This document shows positions 48,335 to 57,495 of a DNA stretch of 64,000 nucleotides, one piece after another. Every line of letters starts with the position of its first letter. Positions within the stretch are counted from its first letter, which is position 1. Below the pieces are notes generated by a model that saw only the letters and a program-made list of their open reading frames with translations, ran no database searches and was not told the DNA's origin. The stretch comes from Conexibacter sp. (lineage in GTDB: Bacteria; Actinomycetota; Thermoleophilia; Solirubrobacterales; Solirubrobacteraceae), in NCBI GenBank assembly GCA_025964325.1, contig JAOPZA010000167.1, positions 1 to 64,000 of the forward strand. Direction: 5' to 3'. Made by a program: the position numbers and the translations under genes.

Positions 48335-48730
48335 ATGGCGCACGTGCTGTTCGTCTGCCTCCACAACGCCGGCCGCTCGCAGATCAGCCGGGCGCTGTTC
48401 GAGCGCGCCGCCGGCGCCCGCCACAGCGCCGACTCCGCCGGCACGACGCCGGCCGAGCAGGTCCACCCCGAGGTGGTCGCGGCGATGCGAGAGCTGGACG
48501 TCGACCTGGCCGGGCGCCGGCCCCAGCTGCTCACGACCGCACTGGCGGAGCGGGCCGACGTCGTCGTGACGATGGGCTGTGGCGACGCCTGCCCGTACAT
48601 CCCCGGCAAGCGCTACGTCGACTGGGAGCTGCCCGACCCGAAGGACCAGCCGCTCGCGGCCGTCCGCGCCACGCGCGACGAGATCGCCCGGCGGGTGGAG
48701 GCGCTGGTGCGCGAGCTGGACGCCGGCTGA
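48335..48730 (+). CDS. arsC: Arsenate reductase, low-molecular-weight phosphatase type
   Basis: HVLFVCLHNAGRSQISRALFERAA P-loop; DVVVTMGCGDACPYIPGKRYVDWELPDP. Start ATG 48335 (48275 possible). Confidence 0.9.
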   Translation: MAHVLFVCLHNAGRSQISRALFERAAGARHSADSAGTTPAEQVHPEVVAAMRELDVDLAGRRPQLLTTALAERADVVVTMGCGDACPYIPGKRYVDWELPDPKDQPLAAVRATRDEIARRVEALVRELDAG

Positions 48731-48788
48731 GGCGACGGTGGAGACGCCGGCTGAGGCGCCCGCCGGCCCACGCCACCCCGCCGGGCGC

Positions 48789-49154
48789 TCACAGCAGCTC
48801 CCCGACGAGCCGGCCGAGCGCGACCGCGCCGAGACCGAGCACGAGGCCGCCGACGACGTTCAGCAGCGCGAGTCGCAGCCGCCCCCACTCCGCCAGCCGC
48901 ACGCTCTCGAGCATCCACGTCGAGAAGGTCGTGTAGGAGCCGATCAGGCCGGTCGCCACCAGCAGCCGCGCCTCCCCGTGCAGGGCGATGCCGGCCACGA
49001 GGCCGAGCAGCGCGGAGCCGCTGAGGTTGACGGCCAGCGTGCCCCACGGGAACTCGCGGCCGGCGCGCGCCGAGACGGCGGCGTCGAGCAGGAAGCGCGC
49101 GACGGCGGCGAGTCCGCCGATGGCGCCGATCGCGAGCAGGAGCGGAAGGGTCAC
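48789..49154 (-). CDS. crcB: CrcB-family fluoride channel
   Basis: GIGGLAAVARFLLD-type N-terminus, PWGTLAVNLSGSALLGLV, GLIGSYTTFSTWMLE. GTG start. Confidence 0.9.
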   Translation of the reverse strand: MTLPLLLAIGAIGGLAAVARFLLDAAVSARAGREFPWGTLAVNLSGSALLGLVAGIALHGEARLLVATGLIGSYTTFSTWMLESVRLAEWGRLRLALLNVVGGLVLGLGAVALGRLVGELL

Positions 49155-49612
49155 GCGACCGCCCGCAGCCCGCGCGCCAGCGCACTCCCGATCCGCAGCG
49201 CCAGCAGGCCGCCGACGATGCTGGCGAGCGCGTAGGCGGCGGCGAGCGGCAGGCGACCGGCGTCGAGCATCCGCAGCAGCTCGAGCTGCAGCGTCGAGAA
49301 GGTCGTCAGGGTGCCGCAGAAGCCGGTCGCGAGCAGCGGTCGGTGGTAGGCGAGCGGCGCCCCGCGGTCCGCGAGCCGCGTCACGACCCAGCCGAGCAGG
49401 AACGCGCCGACGACGTTGGCGACGAAGGTCGCCCACGGCCAGTTGGCGGGATCGACCGGCAGCACGGTCGCCAGCTCCGCGCGGGCGACCGCGCCCGCGA
49501 ACCCGCCGACGAAGATCGCTGCCAGCTCGCGGCGGTCGAAGCGGGTCGGCTGGCGACGCGATTTCGGTTCGGTTACGGGCTTCACGGACGTCGCCGCCGC
49601 ACATCCTGCCAT
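49151..49612 (-). CDS. crcB: CrcB-family fluoride channel, second paralog
   Basis: FVGGFAGAVARAELA, PWATFVANVVGAFLLGW, GFCGTLTTFSTLQLE; overlaps the other crcB by 4 nt. Confidence 0.9.
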   Translation of the reverse strand: MAGCAAATSVKPVTEPKSRRQPTRFDRRELAAIFVGGFAGAVARAELATVLPVDPANWPWATFVANVVGAFLLGWVVTRLADRGAPLAYHRPLLATGFCGTLTTFSTLQLELLRMLDAGRLPLAAAYALASIVGGLLALRIGSALARGLRAVA

Positions 49613-49684
49613 GTCGCCCGGCCGCTCCCCCGACCGCGACCGGGCCGCGGCTCCCGAGCGGGCGACGCGGGTAGGACCCGCCGT

Positions 49685-50164
49685 ATGAGAACGCCGTCTG
49701 ATGCGGTCGAGAGCGACCAGGAGCAGCTCGACCGCCAGCTGAGCGAGCTGCTCCAGGAGCTGCGCGTGGCGATGCCCGGCGTGCAGCTGCTGTTCGGGTT
49801 CCTGTTGGCGGTGCCGTTCAACCAGCGCTTCGCGCAGGTCACGACGTTCCAGCGCGACCTCTACCTCGTGACGCTGCTGTGCTCCGCTGTCGCCTCGGCG
49901 CTGTTCATCGCGCCGACCGCCTATCACCGCATCATGTTCCGCCACCGCGACAAGCCGCAGCTGATCCGCTCGGCGACGCGGATGACGCTCGCCGGACTCG
50001 TCAGCCTCGCGCTGGCGATGACCGGGGCCGTGCTGCTGGTGACCGACTTCCTCTTCAGCGACCGGACGGCGGCGATCGTCGCCGCGATCACGCTCGCCGT
50101 CTTCGGCTGGCTGTGGTTCGGCATCGCGCTGTCCCGGCGGCTGACCGGGAAGCGCTCGCACTGA
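49685..50164 (+). CDS. Membrane protein of the DUF6328 type
   Basis: LDRQLSELLQELRVAMPGVQLLFGFLLAVPFNQRFAQVTTFQRDLYLVTLLCSAVASALFIAPTAYHR. Confidence 0.75.
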   Translation: MRTPSDAVESDQEQLDRQLSELLQELRVAMPGVQLLFGFLLAVPFNQRFAQVTTFQRDLYLVTLLCSAVASALFIAPTAYHRIMFRHRDKPQLIRSATRMTLAGLVSLALAMTGAVLLVTDFLFSDRTAAIVAAITLAVFGWLWFGIALSRRLTGKRSH

Positions 50165-50173
50165 GCTCCTGAC

Positions 50174-50662
50174 TCAGGCCTCGGCGAAGGCTTCGCGGAG
50201 GCTCGCCTCCTCGGCCTCGGAGAGGTTGGTCTGCAGCAACTCGGGCTTCTCCCCCTCGAACGCGTTCCGCACCCGGTCCAGCACGGCGTCGGAGGTCAGC
50301 ACGAAGAGAGCGGACGTGCCGGGCGTGACTCTCGTGCGGACGCTCTCGATGAAGTCCTTGTCGATGCCGACGTTGCTGAGCGAGCCCGCGATCGCACCTG
50401 TCGCGGCGCCGACCGCGAGCCCGATGAACGGGACGAAGAAGATCAATCCGAAGAGCAGTCCCCAGAACGCCCCTCCGAGCGCTCCGGCGCCGGTGAGATC
50501 CTCGAGATGGCGGGTCTGGGGCTTCTTCTTGCCCTCGGGCCAGCTGACCATCGCGGCGTCGTGGACCTGGATCAGCCCCTGCTTCTGCAGCTGCTGGAGC
50601 TTCTCCACGGCACGCTCGGCGCCGAAGGCATCGTCGAACTTCCATACCGTCAGGGTTGCCAT
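50174..50662 (-). CDS. DUF1269-type membrane-associated protein
   Basis: MATLTVWKFDDAFGAERAVEKLQQLQKQGLIQVHDAAMVSWPEGKKKPQTRH with a Gly-rich hydrophobic segment. Confidence 0.75.
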   Translation of the reverse strand: MATLTVWKFDDAFGAERAVEKLQQLQKQGLIQVHDAAMVSWPEGKKKPQTRHLEDLTGAGALGGAFWGLLFGLIFFVPFIGLAVGAATGAIAGSLSNVGIDKDFIESVRTRVTPGTSALFVLTSDAVLDRVRNAFEGEKPELLQTNLSEAEEASLREAFAEA

Positions 50663-50799
50663 GAACCATCCGCTCCTTGCGTCGGGTGCCGTGCGAATCT
50701 GCGGTGGACGCTCTCGGACGACGGGTGATCGCGCATCGTCCGCATCGGGTGATGACGCCTCGCCCACCTGGCTGGTCGACGCGGGCGACGATCGAGCCG

Positions 50800-51849
50800 T
50801 CAGAGCTGACGGTGGCGCTTGGGCCGCCCGATGCTGCGGTGACCGCCCGCCATCGCGTCGAACTCCTCGAGCGCCATGCCCGAGCCGGTCGCGACGCAGG
50901 TCAGCGGCGAGTCGGCGAGGCGAGCCGGCATGCCCGTCTCCTGCTCGACGCGGCCCGCGAAGCCGTCCAGCAGCACCCCGCCGCCGGCGAGCACGATGCC
51001 GGTGCGGGTGAGGTCGGCGGCGAGCTCGGGCGGCGTGCGCTCCAGCGTCTCCTTGATCGCGCTCATGATCGCCTCGAGACCGTCGGCGAGCGCCTCGTGG
51101 ATCTCGCTCGCGCCCAGCACGACGCTCTTGGGCAAGCCGGAGCCGAGATGTCGCCCACGAACCTCGAGCGCGCCGTCGCCGGCGACGCTCGACGCCGATC
51201 CCAGCTCGATCTTGATGTCCTCGGCCGTCTGCGCGCCGATCGCGAGCCCGTGCGCCTGGCGCAAATGGGCGCTGACGGCATCGTCCAACTCGTAGCCACC
51301 GATCCGCAACGACTCCGACACGACGATCTGACCGAGCGAGATGACGGCGACCTCGGTCGTCCCGCCGCCGACGTCGACGACCATCCGCCCGCGCGGCTCG
51401 GCGATGTCGAGTCCCGCTCCGATCGCGGCGGCGAGCGGCTCCTCGATCAGCTGCACCCCGCGCGCGCCGGCTGCTCTCGAGGCGTCCACGACCGCGCGCA
51501 TCTCGACCTCCGTCACGCCCGACGGCACGCACATGATCAAGCGCGGCCGCCCGAAGCGCGGCTGATCGGAGCGGCGCAGGAAGTAGCGGAGCATCGCCTC
51601 GGTCACCTCGAAGTCGGTGATCACCCCGTGGCGCAGCGGCCGCACCGCCGAGATCCGCGCGGGCGTCCGGCCGATCATCCGCTTCGCCTCGCTGCCGACC
51701 GCGAGGACCTCGCCGCTGATCGTGTCCATCGCCACCACCGAGGGCTCCGACAGCACGATCCCGCGGCCCTGCACGTAGACGAGGGTGTTCGCGGTGCCGA
51801 GATCGATCGCGACGTCGCGGGCTGCAAACCCAGGCAGCCAAGAGAGCAC
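50800..51849 (-). CDS. mreB: Rod shape-determining protein MreB-like
   Basis: DVAIDLGTANTLVYVQGRGIVLSEPSVVAMD, VVDVGGGTTEVAVISLGQIV, GIVLAGGGVLLDGFA. GTG 51849 proposed. Confidence 0.9.
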   Translation of the reverse strand: MLSWLPGFAARDVAIDLGTANTLVYVQGRGIVLSEPSVVAMDTISGEVLAVGSEAKRMIGRTPARISAVRPLRHGVITDFEVTEAMLRYFLRRSDQPRFGRPRLIMCVPSGVTEVEMRAVVDASRAAGARGVQLIEEPLAAAIGAGLDIAEPRGRMVVDVGGGTTEVAVISLGQIVVSESLRIGGYELDDAVSAHLRQAHGLAIGAQTAEDIKIELGSASSVAGDGALEVRGRHLGSGLPKSVVLGASEIHEALADGLEAIMSAIKETLERTPPELAADLTRTGIVLAGGGVLLDGFAGRVEQETGMPARLADSPLTCVATGSGMALEEFDAMAGGHRSIGRPKRHRQL

Positions 51850-51987
51850 CGCAAGAGACTCGCAGATGGCGGCGCTCGCCCCTGGCGCGGTCGAGCCAGC
51901 GGCCGCGACAAATCCCCGTGGTCGGGCCCGCAAAGACCAGTGGTTCCGCGACGGAAACAGCCACGGAACCGGGTTACGGTGCATGGG

Positions 51988-54201
51988 ATGACCCTGCGCC
52001 ACGGAAGGCCGACGCACGGACGTGACGGGCACACCGGCCGCGCGTCGATCTCGACCGCGGTCGCGGCGATGGTGCTCGTGAGCTCGGCGACGATCGTGAT
52101 GAGCGCCCGAGCGCCGGCGGCGGGTGCGGCGACCATCACCGTCACCACGAGCAGCGATGCGGTCTCGACGACCGACGGCTTCTGCTCGCTGCGCGAGGCG
52201 GTGACTGCGGCGAACTCCGATACGGCCTCGGGCCCGACGCCCGGTGAGTGCCCGCGCGGCGACCCCGGCGGCGACACGATCGTGCTCGCATCCGGCGACC
52301 CCTACACCCTGACGCCCGCCGGCGGCTCCCTCCACATCACCAGCGCCTTGACGATCAGCGGCGCGGGCGCCGCGAGCACGACGATCGACGCTGGCGGGAG
52401 AGACCGCGTGCTCGACGTCGGCGCCGCCCCCGCGGTGTCGCTCTTGGGCCTCACGATCCGCGGCGGACACGCCCCCGACGGCACGACCCTCGTGGGCGGC
52501 TCGCACCTCGCCGGCAACGGCGGCGGCATCCGCAACGTCGGCGTCCTCACGCTCACCGACGTCCGGGTGATCGGCAACCAGGCCGGCAACGGCCTGGCCG
52601 GCAGCAACGACCCGGCGATCGGCCACGCCGGCTCGATCGGTGGCGCCGGCGGCGGCATCTACAACGGCGGCACGCTGAGCCTCATCCGCACGACGGTGAC
52701 CGGCAACGACGCCGGCAGCGGGGGCACCGGCTTCTTCGTCACGAGCATCGCTCCCGGCGTCGGCGGTCGCGGCGGCGCGGGCGGCGGGGTGGCGAACGCG
52801 GCCGGTGCGAACCTGAGCATCCTCGACAGCTCGCTGGCGGGCAACCGCGCCGGGGCCGGCGGAGCCGGCGGCGATGGCGGCATGGGATCGACCTCCAACG
52901 CCGCCGCCGGCGGCGACGGCGGCGCCGGCGGTGGGCTGTGGAACGCCGGCACGCTCTCGGTCGTCCGCAGCGCGATCGCGGCGAACGCGGCGGGTCGGGG
53001 TGGGACCGGCGGCGCTGCGCCTGGCGGGATGGTCAGAACCGGCGGCCCGGGCGGCAACGGCGGCTACGGCGGTGGCGTCTTCGACATCAGCACGACGAGC
53101 CAGACGGTCGCGAACAGCACGATTGCGGGCAACGGCGCCGGCGCCGGGGGCAACGGCGGCACCGGCGGCGATCTCGCCTCCGGAGGCTACGGGGGCAGCG
53201 GCGGTGGCGGCGGTGGCGTCACCACCGCCAGTGCGATCCTGACGCTGCTCGACCTGACGGTGAGCGCGAACCAGGTCGGCGCCGGCGGCGATCCCGGCCC
53301 GGGCGCCGCCGCGGGCGGCATCGGCGGGGGCGGCGGCATCAACGCGTTCGGCGCGGCGACGGTGCGCAACACGATCGTCGCCGGCAACAGCGGCGGGAAC
53401 TGCCTCGGCGCGATCGCCGACCCCGCGCACAACCTCAGCTTTCCCGACGCCACCTGCGGGACGGTCGGGTTCATCGTCGCCGATCCCAAGCTGGGGGTCC
53501 TCCAAGACAACGGCGGCCCGACCGCGACGGCGGCCCTCGCCCCGGGCAGCGCGGCGATCGACCGGGTGCCGGCGACCGGCGCCGGCTGTCCGGCCGGCGA
53601 CCAGCGCGCCGTCCTTCGCCCGCAGGGACCCGCATGCGACATCGGAGCGTTCGAGCTCGGCCTCGCGCCCCCGGCGATCGTCGTGCCGCCGACGATCCCG
53701 AGCGCACCGGCGGATGGCGGCGGCGGGGGTCGCGGTGGTGGCGACGGCGGTGGGTCGGTCAGGGCTCCGGTCGTGAGCCGGCTGAAGATCGCTCCGCGCG
53801 CCTTCGCCGCCGCGTCGAGCGCGCCGAGCGCGGGCGCGGCCGCCGCCCGCCGCACGAGACGCGCCACGCCCGGCGCGAAGGTCAGCTACACGCTCGACAT
53901 GGCGGCGTCGGTGCGCTTCACGGTTCGTCACGCCCTCTCCGGGCGCGCGGATGGCAAGGGCAGGAGCGCTCGCTGCGTGGCGCTGACGAAGCGCAACCGC
54001 ACGGCCCGCAGATGCACGCGGACGGTGACGCTGCGCGGCTCGTTCACCGTCAGCGGCACGCGGGGAGGCAACGGCTTCCGCTTCCGCGGCCGCATCGGCG
54101 CTCACACGCTCGCTCCGGGCGCCTACACGCTGGTCGCCACGCCGAGCGCGAGCCGCACCCTCGGTCGCGCGGCCACGATCGCCTTCCGGATCGTGCGGTA
54201 G
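51988..54201 (+). CDS. Secreted CSLREA / choice-of-anchor-Q type protein with Gly-rich parallel-beta-helix repeats
   Basis: FCSLREAVTAANSD; repeated N.AG.GG.GG motifs; DNGGPTATAALAPGSAAIDRVP...GPACDIGAFEL; C-terminal beta domain. Confidence 0.85.
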   Translation: MTLRHGRPTHGRDGHTGRASISTAVAAMVLVSSATIVMSARAPAAGAATITVTTSSDAVSTTDGFCSLREAVTAANSDTASGPTPGECPRGDPGGDTIVLASGDPYTLTPAGGSLHITSALTISGAGAASTTIDAGGRDRVLDVGAAPAVSLLGLTIRGGHAPDGTTLVGGSHLAGNGGGIRNVGVLTLTDVRVIGNQAGNGLAGSNDPAIGHAGSIGGAGGGIYNGGTLSLIRTTVTGNDAGSGGTGFFVTSIAPGVGGRGGAGGGVANAAGANLSILDSSLAGNRAGAGGAGGDGGMGSTSNAAAGGDGGAGGGLWNAGTLSVVRSAIAANAAGRGGTGGAAPGGMVRTGGPGGNGGYGGGVFDISTTSQTVANSTIAGNGAGAGGNGGTGGDLASGGYGGSGGGGGGVTTASAILTLLDLTVSANQVGAGGDPGPGAAAGGIGGGGGINAFGAATVRNTIVAGNSGGNCLGAIADPAHNLSFPDATCGTVGFIVADPKLGVLQDNGGPTATAALAPGSAAIDRVPATGAGCPAGDQRAVLRPQGPACDIGAFELGLAPPAIVVPPTIPSAPADGGGGGRGGGDGGGSVRAPVVSRLKIAPRAFAAASSAPSAGAAAARRTRRATPGAKVSYTLDMAASVRFTVRHALSGRADGKGRSARCVALTKRNRTARRCTRTVTLRGSFTVSGTRGGNGFRFRGRIGAHTLAPGAYTLVATPSASRTLGRAATIAFRIVR

Positions 54202-54217
54202 CGGCCGACGCCGCGGC

Positions 54218-54610
54218 TCACGCCGGGTTCGGCGCGTAGCGGTGGTGAAGGTCGAGCGCGTTCCCCGCCGGGTCGAGGAAGATCGCCTGGTGGCAGAAGC
54301 CGCTGTCGATCATCTCGCTGATGAACTCGACGCCCTGGGCCTCCAGGTGCGTGCGCGCGGCGGCGACGTCCTCGACCTGCAGCGCGATCGGGAGGCCGTG
54401 CGGGCGGAACTCCTGGCCGAACGCGGTCGGCTCCATCACGGCGAGCGTGAGGTTGCCGGCCTGGAACTCGGCGGCCGGCATCTCGCCCCACCGCTTGACG
54501 AGCGGCAGGCCGAGCACGGTGCCGTAGAAGTGCACCGAGGCCTCGTAGTCCTTGGCCGGGACGGTGACGAAGTCGACGCCGGTGATGAGTGAGACAGAGC
54601 TGGTGGTCAT
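54218..54610 (-). CDS. VOC/glyoxalase-family protein
   Basis: VDFVTVPAKDYEASVHFYGTVLGLPLVKRWG...FCHQAIFLDPAGNALDLHHRY. Confidence 0.88.
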   Translation of the reverse strand: MTTSSVSLITGVDFVTVPAKDYEASVHFYGTVLGLPLVKRWGEMPAAEFQAGNLTLAVMEPTAFGQEFRPHGLPIALQVEDVAAARTHLEAQGVEFISEMIDSGFCHQAIFLDPAGNALDLHHRYAPNPA

Positions 54611-54722
54611 CGCGAGGCTCCTCGGAGGCAGGGCAGGACGGTCATGCTGCTGAGACGGCGTGCGCGGGAGAAACTCATCGACCGCTCGCGCCAGCTTGGC
54701 ATCGCCGGAGACGCGTCACCGA

Positions 54723-55847
54723 TCAGCCGGACCCGAACGGCCCGTCGACGATGATCGGCGTCGCGCGCCGGGCGCAGCTCGCCGCCACGAGCAGGGACGC
54801 CGTCGTTCTGGGGATTCCGGCGTTGATGTTCACGGGTGGGTTCACGACGGTCACCGAGTACGAGTTCGATCTCGAGGCGACCGCGGCGGTGGTCGGGTGG
54901 GTCAGCACCGAGTTGCCGCCGATGACGTGGGAGCCGCCGAACACCGAATAGCCGCTCGGGCACTTCGCGGAGACGGTCCTGACGCTCCCCGATCTGATCC
55001 CGCCGACGGACTTGCGGGCGAGCACGACCGTGCCCCGCTGCTTCGGCGCCCGCTTCGGCTTCTTCTTGGCCGCCGCCCCGGCGTTGCGCGCCGGGAAGAC
55101 GCCCCCGTTGAAGACGAGCGGCCGCCCGTTGCGTGAGCAGACGCTCGCGACCCTCAACGTCGCCTGCGCTCTCAGCACGCCGAGCGAGGGGTTGGACGGC
55201 AGGGTGACGATCGTCGCCGAGTAGTCGTTCGTCTTCGACAGCACCGCGGACGACGCCGTGTGCGCCCACAGCGACCCGTCGATCGTATAGCCGCCGCCGA
55301 AGACCGAGTAGCTGCTCGAGCGGCATGGGGAGTCGACCTTGCGCACGTCCCCGTTGAGAACTCCGCGCTCGGTCGCGACGCTCGACGCGACGGTCCCTGC
55401 CAGGCCTCCGTTCGAGACCGATCGCGGCGCGCCGAAGGGCCCGTCGACGACGACCGGCCTCCCGCTCTCCGCGCATGAAGCCGCGACCGTGACCGAGGCA
55501 TCTGCCGCGGGCACACCGGCGAACGGGTTGACGAGCGGATTGGAGACGATCGCGCGGTAGAGGCTCTTGCTCAGGAAGGGAGCCGCTCCGGCGGCGTGGG
55601 CGAACAGCGAGCCGCCGCCGATGACGTACGAGCCGCCGAGCACGTCGTAGCCCTCGGGGCAGTGGGCGTCGGCGACGGCGACGCTGCCCGGCGAGATGCC
55701 GTCCACGTGAGCTCTGACCAGCGCGACGGTCGGCTTCCACCTCTCCGGCCGGGCCGCGGAAGCGCTCTCCGACACGACGCATGCAGCGAGGGCGGCTGCG
55801 GTCACGATCGCCGCTGCGCTCGTCGTTCCGAGACGGAACGTGCCCAT
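54723..55847 (-). CDS. Secreted hypothetical protein with three tandem ~90-aa repeats
   Basis: Signal peptide; repeats CPEGYDVLGGSYVIGGGSLFAH..., CRSSSYSVFGGGYTIDGSLWAH..., CPSGYSVFGGSHVIGGNSVLTH..., each with VAASC/VASVC...(P)(V/I)V.(D/N)G. Confidence 0.75.
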   Translation of the reverse strand: MGTFRLGTTSAAAIVTAAALAACVVSESASAARPERWKPTVALVRAHVDGISPGSVAVADAHCPEGYDVLGGSYVIGGGSLFAHAAGAAPFLSKSLYRAIVSNPLVNPFAGVPAADASVTVAASCAESGRPVVVDGPFGAPRSVSNGGLAGTVASSVATERGVLNGDVRKVDSPCRSSSYSVFGGGYTIDGSLWAHTASSAVLSKTNDYSATIVTLPSNPSLGVLRAQATLRVASVCSRNGRPLVFNGGVFPARNAGAAAKKKPKRAPKQRGTVVLARKSVGGIRSGSVRTVSAKCPSGYSVFGGSHVIGGNSVLTHPTTAAVASRSNSYSVTVVNPPVNINAGIPRTTASLLVAASCARRATPIIVDGPFGSG

Positions 55848-55914
55848 GCCGCGAGGGTACCGCCGCGGGAGGGCATCGGCAACGCGTGCGCCCGCCCGCG
55901 GACTCGTGTCGCTT

Positions 55915-55943
55915 CATGATCGTCCGTGATCCTTACGATCATG
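55915..55943. promoter_or_regulatory. 29-bp dyad, candidate operator
   Basis: CATGATCGT-ccgtgatcctt-ACGATCATG perfect 9-bp arms between divergent genes. Confidence 0.5.
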
Positions 55944-55998
55944 GACTCGTCAACGGAGCGCCACGCACGTGGCACGCTCCATCACCGAAGGAGATGAT

Positions 55999-56802
55999 GT
56001 GGTGTCAACGCGGCTCTCGATCCTCGACCTCGGCCGGCTCCACCTGGACCTCGGGTGGCAGCTGGCGATGCCAGCGCCCAGCACGACGAGCACGCCGAAC
56101 CCGCCGCGAGAGCGGCTCGCGCTGCCCGTCCTCGGCGTCGTCGTCCAGACCGCCGCGCGCACGATCCTCTTCGACACCGGCTGCCACCCCGACGCGATGA
56201 AGGGTCGCTGGACGCCACGGTTGGCCGACACGTTCAGCTTCCGCGCGGAGCCCGAGCAGACGCTCGAGGCGCAGCTCGCGCTGCTCGGGCTGACCCCCGC
56301 CGCCGTCACCGACGTCGTGCTGTCCCACCTCCACATGGATCACGCCGGCAACGTCGAGGCGCTTCGCCACGCGAAGGTCTGGGTGCACCGCGGCGAGCTC
56401 GAGTTCGCGCTCGCGGAGAGCCTCACGACCCCTGACTACACGGGGCCGTACATCTCCGCCGACTGGCTGCTGCCGGACCTCGACTGGCGCTACGTCCACG
56501 GACCGGCGGTCGTCGACCGCGGCGTCGAGGTGTTCCCGCTTCGGGGGCACGCGCCGGGCGTCCTGTGCATGCAGGTGGAGCTGGCGAGCGGGACGTTCCT
56601 GTTCCCGTCGGACTCCGTCTACATGCGCGAGAGCCTCGGACCGCCGCCGTGCGCGCCGGGCGTGATCCACGACAGCGTCGGGTTCCGCGAGACGGTCGAC
56701 CGAATCACCTACCTGCGCGATCACCACGACGCGACGATCGTGTTCCCACACGACCCGGAGCAGCTCGCGACGCTGTCGACGGCGCCCCACTGGTACGTCT
56801 GA
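55999..56802 (+). CDS. MBL-fold metallo-hydrolase (N-acyl homoserine lactonase-like)
   Basis: VVLSHLHMDHAGNVEAL (HxHxDH), ILFDTGCHPDAM, FPLRGHAPGVLCMQVEL. GTG start behind GAAGGAG. Confidence 0.85.
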   Translation: MVSTRLSILDLGRLHLDLGWQLAMPAPSTTSTPNPPRERLALPVLGVVVQTAARTILFDTGCHPDAMKGRWTPRLADTFSFRAEPEQTLEAQLALLGLTPAAVTDVVLSHLHMDHAGNVEALRHAKVWVHRGELEFALAESLTTPDYTGPYISADWLLPDLDWRYVHGPAVVDRGVEVFPLRGHAPGVLCMQVELASGTFLFPSDSVYMRESLGPPPCAPGVIHDSVGFRETVDRITYLRDHHDATIVFPHDPEQLATLSTAPHWYV

Positions 56803-56824
56803 CGCGCCGGCACCCGCCGTCCAC

Positions 56825-56854
56825 TTGACGGCCCGCGTCGGACGTGGCTAGTCT
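56825..56854 (+). promoter_or_regulatory. Promoter of the ABC operon (TTGACG-18-TAGTCT)
   Basis: -35 TTGACG 56825-56830, -10 TAGTCT 56849-56854; predicted TSS about 56861-56863 coincides with the GTG start (leaderless). Confidence 0.5.
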
Positions 56855-56862
56855 GCGCGCCA

Positions 56863-57495
56863 GTGAGCGGGTTTGCACAAAACAGTCGTAGTCGCGCAGA
56901 GAACGCAAATCTCTCGCTCGCGACAGCATCGCAGCGCCTTGTTCCGGGCTGGCGCGAGCGCCGGCTCGGAACGGTCATCCAGCCGCTCGCGCGGCGGTTC
57001 GCCGCGCACGCCGTCCGCGCGCGGTCGCTGACCGCCCGCGAGCAGGCGCTGCTCGCAGAGGCACGGGCGGCGCTCAGCTTCGACCTGCTGGTGCCCGGGC
57101 GGCTGCCGTTCGGCAGCCGCCTCGCCGGCGTCGACCTCGTCGACTACGCGACCAGCATGGCGACGCTCGTCTTCGAGGGGCCGCGTCGCCGGCAGTTCCG
57201 ACTCACGGAGCGGCTCTCGAGCGTCACGCTCGCGGAGGAGGTCGCCGTACTCGGCCATCCCGGCCGGACCGTGGAGCTGCGGTCGCGGCGGTTCTGGGTC
57301 GTCGCCGGCAGCTGGGCCGCCGGCGAACCGGTCGACGGCTGGCATTGGCACCTGACGCGTCAGACGATCGCGTGGCAGGCGGGGCCGGTGATCTGCGAGA
57401 TCGAGCAGATCCGCCGGCTCGGCTTCCCGCTCGAGCTCGCGCTCGAGATTGCACGCGCAACCACAGTGCAGGAGAGAGGTTCGAGAGATGAGTGA
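56863..57495 (+). CDS. Hypothetical protein, first gene of the ABC transporter operon
   Basis: 210 aa, overlaps the next gene by 8 nt; no recognised family motif. Confidence 0.65.
   Translation: MSGFAQNSRSRAENANLSLATASQRLVPGWRERRLGTVIQPLARRFAAHAVRARSLTAREQALLAEARAALSFDLLVPGRLPFGSRLAGVDLVDYATSMATLVFEGPRRRQFRLTERLSSVTLAEEVAVLGHPGRTVELRSRRFWVVAGSWAAGEPVDGWHWHLTRQTIAWQAGPVICEIEQIRRLGFPLELALEIARATTVQERGSRDE

Noticed and set aside
49612-49690. Fluoride riboswitch upstream of the crcB pair
   Set aside because: Only a short spacer to the divergent gene and no recognisable crcB-motif pseudoknot sequence.
52500-53400. Gly-codon-rich DNA repeats as a tandem repeat array or CRISPR
   Set aside because: In-frame GGC/GGN coding for Gly-rich beta-helix protein repeats; no regular DNA unit or spacers.
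50677-54201. 1174-aa plus ORF start
   Set aside because: N-terminal ~437 codons are antisense to mreB; the real CDS starts at ATG 51988.
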